The notes beneath the pieces are model-generated. The model had not been told where the DNA came from and searched no databases. It saw only the letters and a list, made by a program, of their open reading frames with translations. Source: Tigriopus japonicus (lineage: Eukaryota; Arthropoda; Copepoda; Harpacticoida; Harpacticidae). From it: DNA of 64,000 nt. The stretch's first letter is position 1. The number at the start of each line of letters is the position of its first letter. The stretch is from positions 5,600,954 through 5,664,953 of the forward strand of contig CM021316.1 in the NCBI GenBank assembly GCA_010645155.1. The letters are read 5' to 3'. A program made the position numbers and the translations under genes. Positions 60,390-64,000 of this stretch are shown here, piece after piece.

Positions 60390-61978
60390 CTGGGATGATT
60401 CATATTTGCATTCGTTGTTTAATGAACAGTGAGTCAAACTCATTACTTGTCAACTCTGTCTTAAATTCTCTTGGCGTATCGTTACATTTATTAAGCACCC
60501 AACGAGTCGAGTCCTGCGAGTTAATTTGATTCCTTATTCCCTTTTAATCACGTTTCTTCCACCCCAGTGGCCAATGATGGCAAAATGGAACGAGAGAAAG
60601 AGAGAGTGGCCTCTAGCTAACTCTGTATGGAGTTTAACATGGTACCAGAGGCGTTGAACGGATAGCTCTTCAGCCGTCTTTTGAATGGCTGACTGAGAGT
60701 GAAGACTCACATTGAATCTACCCTCGATGGAGCTGACTAAAGAAGGTGAAACGAATCTTGAAATAACTTCGGACTGCCATTCAAAATCTGATTGATGCTC
60801 TGGTGTTGATACAAGGGCTCGAACTTCTGGAGAGATCGATGTTCGAAATACTCCATATATTGTTTTTTAGACGGAAGGAAATAGTCAAATGATGAAAACT
60901 GTGGCAGTAAATTCGAAAATCTTTTCGAACCTCGATATGAAGAGTTAAATTTGGCTGCTAAAAGGCTTTGGCATAGCAGAGTTTAACAGAGTCGCCGGGG
61001 CTGAGTGTAAGAAGACTTGCGTTTTACTACCAAAAACAGTGTCCGTTTCAGGTGTGATTGAGGCTCATTGACTCTTAGTTTTGTATTGGTTAATCCTTAA
61101 AAGCGAGACTTGCTGGGATCCCAACTCAAAATTTTGCCCTCCTCTCCTTCTCCCATACGCCAGGGCTGTTTTAACAGGGAAATGCAGAAAAAAACTTTTC
61201 CTTAACATAACGATATAATTCTGAAGCTGCAAATTTGAAAAAATCTTTCGAAAATTGCAATATTCATGATAAGTTTTGAAGGGTCTTCTCTCTTCACTTG
61301 CTCTGTAAGTTCAGAGCCCTTTTTAGTACACTCTACTACTATTCATTTTTAGGCGGACTTTGTAATTTAAATTGTAGTTGAATTCACCGTTAAACATATC
61401 AAATAACATATTTCCGTGATGGAAGAATATATTTGAACGATTAACAACCAATCTTCTCCCAACTAGTCTCTTTTCCTTTGGAAATAATTCTTAGAATATT
61501 ATCGACCAAATTGGAGGTTGTAGACAGCTCAAAGTAGCGTGTGAGTGCAGCTCACATTAATATGTATTTAGCGAAGACCAAGCCCCAGACTACTCAGTTC
61601 TAGCTAAACAGGCAGACTACAGCGACAGTAGTTTGATCCGTGACCTCTAGATGACTCAGGCTGTATTTTCTCGATTGACTCTGAGACGCAAACACAAGGA
61701 TATTTACGTTACACACAACGCAACGCACTCTACGAGCCTCATCATGAAGCTCTGCTTTCAAGAAAAACTTTAGGTAATCCCTTCCAGAGGGTGCTTTTGG
61801 GCGCCATCAAAACTGAGATATCTTTACCTATGGTAGTGCTCAGACCTGTTCAAGTGCTCCTTAGTTTTTTTGAGATTCCTGTTGGCACTCTTTTGGACAA
61901 GAGGCACTAAACAAACCAAACTAGTCTCATTTTTTTTGCAATTTATGATGGTTTTCCATTTCTATATTCAGTAATCAA
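60390..61978. other. Gene-poor stretch downstream of LAS1L
   Basis: No supported coding ORF or bounded repeat. The first part is the LAS1L 3' UTR; no canonical AATAAA was seen close to the stop. Confidence 0.4.
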
Positions 61979-62486
61979 TAGGGCCCGGAAAAATATTTGC
62001 TAAAAAGTGACTAAATATTAAATATGTATTTTCTTCAAAAGGCCAAAATATTTGAAAAACAAGCCGGACATCTCATATAGAATATTTTTTCACTACGCCA
62101 TTATTTGGTAAGTTCGTATTTGTGCGCCAATTTATCCAATATATTTTTGGTAATTTTAATGTAATGGGTCGTTTTTGGAGGCACACTTTACACCTAACTG
62201 ATAAAACAAAATAATTTTAGGTTTGCTTCAATAAATGGCGCAGTTTTTTACCTATTGCCAGTAATGATGGTGTTAGTACAAATGCCCTTTTGTAGCCACT
62301 TTGATGTATTTGGTTCGTTTTGGTTAATCCTTGTTATGCATTGACCATTCATTAATTTTGCTCAAATCTTCCTGAAGTATATTTTTCTGCTCCAAAAATC
62401 AAGAAAATATTTGACCTCTCCTCAAAACTGCCAAAATAGTAAAAAATCGAGAAATATTTGATAAAAAAATATAATTCCGGGCCTTA
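61979..62486. mobile_element. hAT-type MITE, TAGGGCCCGGAA family
   Basis: 508 bp. The left end is TAGGGCCCGGAA and the reverse complement of the right end is TAAGGCCCGGAA, an 11/12 inverted repeat. Flanks GTAATCAA (61971-61978) and GTAGTCAA (62487-62494) form an 8-bp duplication with one mismatch. AAATATTTG motifs recur near both ends. There is no transposase ORF. Confidence 0.75.
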
Positions 62487-62494
62487 GTAGTCAA

Positions 62495-64000
62495 CATTGG
62501 TGCTGGACCTAAAGAGATTTTCGGTTTCGTCATGCCTACTGAAAGCGAAAGCAGATATTCACCATAGAGAATGAAGTTTGAGGGACAAGTCGACTTTTTG
62601 TGGAAAAACTTGTGAAGCGGGGGAGCATCAGAACTGAAAAAAGTGTTTGCCTTCTTTAACTCCAAGAAGAATTGAAACTTTAGTTTAAATTATTTTGTTT
62701 ATTTTTAACCTGTTACTTTCGGTCTCCGCTAAAAGCTTTTTGGTCCCCCAATATACATCAACGCCAAATATGCATTAAATGAAATGCAGTGTTCAAGTGA
62801 AGGAGAAACAGCCCCATGTTCGGTTAAGCAATTAAACCATAAATGATAAAAAAAACACAGACAGTCAAGGCTTGGACTTGTTTGATCAGTTTTTGAGTTT
62901 TTCTTGTGTAGATTGGTAGCTTTGAAAATTATTGATGGTTTGTAATCAAAAAAAGCCAACAGATCTAAATTTTTGTTTCACCAATCAGTGTTTTACAAAT
63001 AATTAGAAAATAATTAGCCACGAAGTTTTATATTCAGCTGGCCTTATTCATAAATAAGGATATTTCAAGTCTTAGGTTTATTAAAATTTGTTGTTGCCAA
63101 CTATATTTACATTCCTAAGTTCACTCCACATTGTTTTAATGTCAAATTCGACTGGTAACTTCATTTCTTCAATCAGTCAAGTGGTATCGCTCAATTCTGG
63201 GTGGCTCCCGTATTAGATGGAGCATGATATCCAACAAACCATTGTATTCAGCGTTGTTTGATCTTTGATGCGCTTTTGATCGACTCTTACCGCTACCCCG
63301 ATCATCATTCGCTCTCTTCATCTCTCATGCGAAGATAAGAAGAAGAAGAAGGAGGCGGAAAAGAAAGAAAGAATGAAAGAGAGAAAGACAGGAAGATCAG
63401 AACGTTGGGATCTCGAGAGAGATCCCTGGGTGGATGAGCGCGTATTTACATTTGATCATATTTACATTATAAAGAAGTGTTTCTCTTTTAGGAGGTGATG
63501 TATTACGGACTCCTCGGAGAGGTAGTCATTCATCTGTTAGTTTGATAGATCATCTTCCTCGCCTAGGGATGCACCCAGGTCTCCTCTACTTTGGACTATA
63601 ATCATTGTATACTGCGTGTATAGTGTATATATACTTGTAGGATGTCGAAGGGAGATTCCTCCTCGACTGCGACAATCTCCGTATCAAAGCGAACCAAAAG
63701 AAAGGAGGGCCATCCATAAAAGAGAAAAGAAATAAAAAGGATGCAGTCAAGAAAAAAAAGTTAATGAAGATTCATGATCTCGGGACGAGAGACTCGTTTG
63801 CTTGATGGAGTGACGAAAGCAAGGGTTAGAGAAAAGGGATCCGAGTTTCACTCATCGTGACTCAAGTTCCATGAATCATCATCGTCGTCTTTATTCACGA
63901 TGGATCTCATAACTAGAAAAAGCCAAAACAAATTGCACCGTTTTAATGCTTTCCATGCTTGTTCTTGTAGAGTCCTAGATACAATTTGTCACTCAAATTC
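62495..64000. other. Right-hand gene-free stretch with purine-rich tract
   Basis: No coding ORF. A GAAGAAGAAGGAGG / GAAAGAAAGAATG purine-rich tract lies at about 63335-63400. The sequence from about 63200 is less AT-rich and could be the promoter or 5' UTR of a gene beyond the window; this is a guess. Confidence 0.35.

Overview
The window is nuclear DNA from an animal, most likely an arthropod and plausibly a copepod or related crustacean. The signs are animal-specific orthologues split by many short GT-AG introns (often 56-75 bp), AT-rich intergenic DNA, tRNA-derived SINEs and many hAT-like MITEs. The species cannot be named from sequence alone.

Layout. A gene of unknown identity enters from the left edge on the minus strand (1-233). 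The stretch 0.2-8 kb is gene-poor and carries SINE copies, a 450-bp foldback element inserted into one of them, and a hAT-type MITE. RNF121 (8.0-10.6 kb, minus) and a very long intronless ANKIB1 (11.9-16.8 kb, minus) follow, then about 7 kb of gene-poor DNA with more MITEs. A compact housekeeping block spans 24.2-43.2 kb: RASSF1/5-type scaffold (+), PHKA with 19 exons (+), INTS7 with 6 exons (-), a mitochondrial-type glutaredoxin-like protein (+), DNAJC17 (+), UQCRQ (+, one intron enlarged by a hAT element) and COX10 (-). From 43.2 to 50.4 kb there is repeat-rich DNA. At 50.4-58.0 kb lie two paralogous genes that join a C2H2 finger to a Mutator/FAR1-like zinc-binding domain. Between them is a SWIM-domain remnant inside a long inverted repeat, so the cluster looks derived from a Mutator-like transposase. 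LAS1L (58.5-60.4 kb, +) is the last gene, and 60.4-64 kb holds only another MITE and low-complexity DNA.

Functional themes. UQCRQ (complex III) and COX10 (heme A synthesis for complex IV) are convergent neighbours, with a mitochondrial-type glutaredoxin nearby. INTS7 (snRNA processing), DNAJC17 (splicing-linked J protein) and LAS1L (pre-rRNA cleavage) act in RNA processing. ANKIB1 and RNF121 are ubiquitin ligases, PHKA controls glycogen breakdown, and RASSF1/5-type proteins link Ras-like GTPases to Hippo kinases.

Exon boundaries were derived by hand from GT-AG sites, reading-phase continuity and family knowledge; no alignment or transcript data were available.
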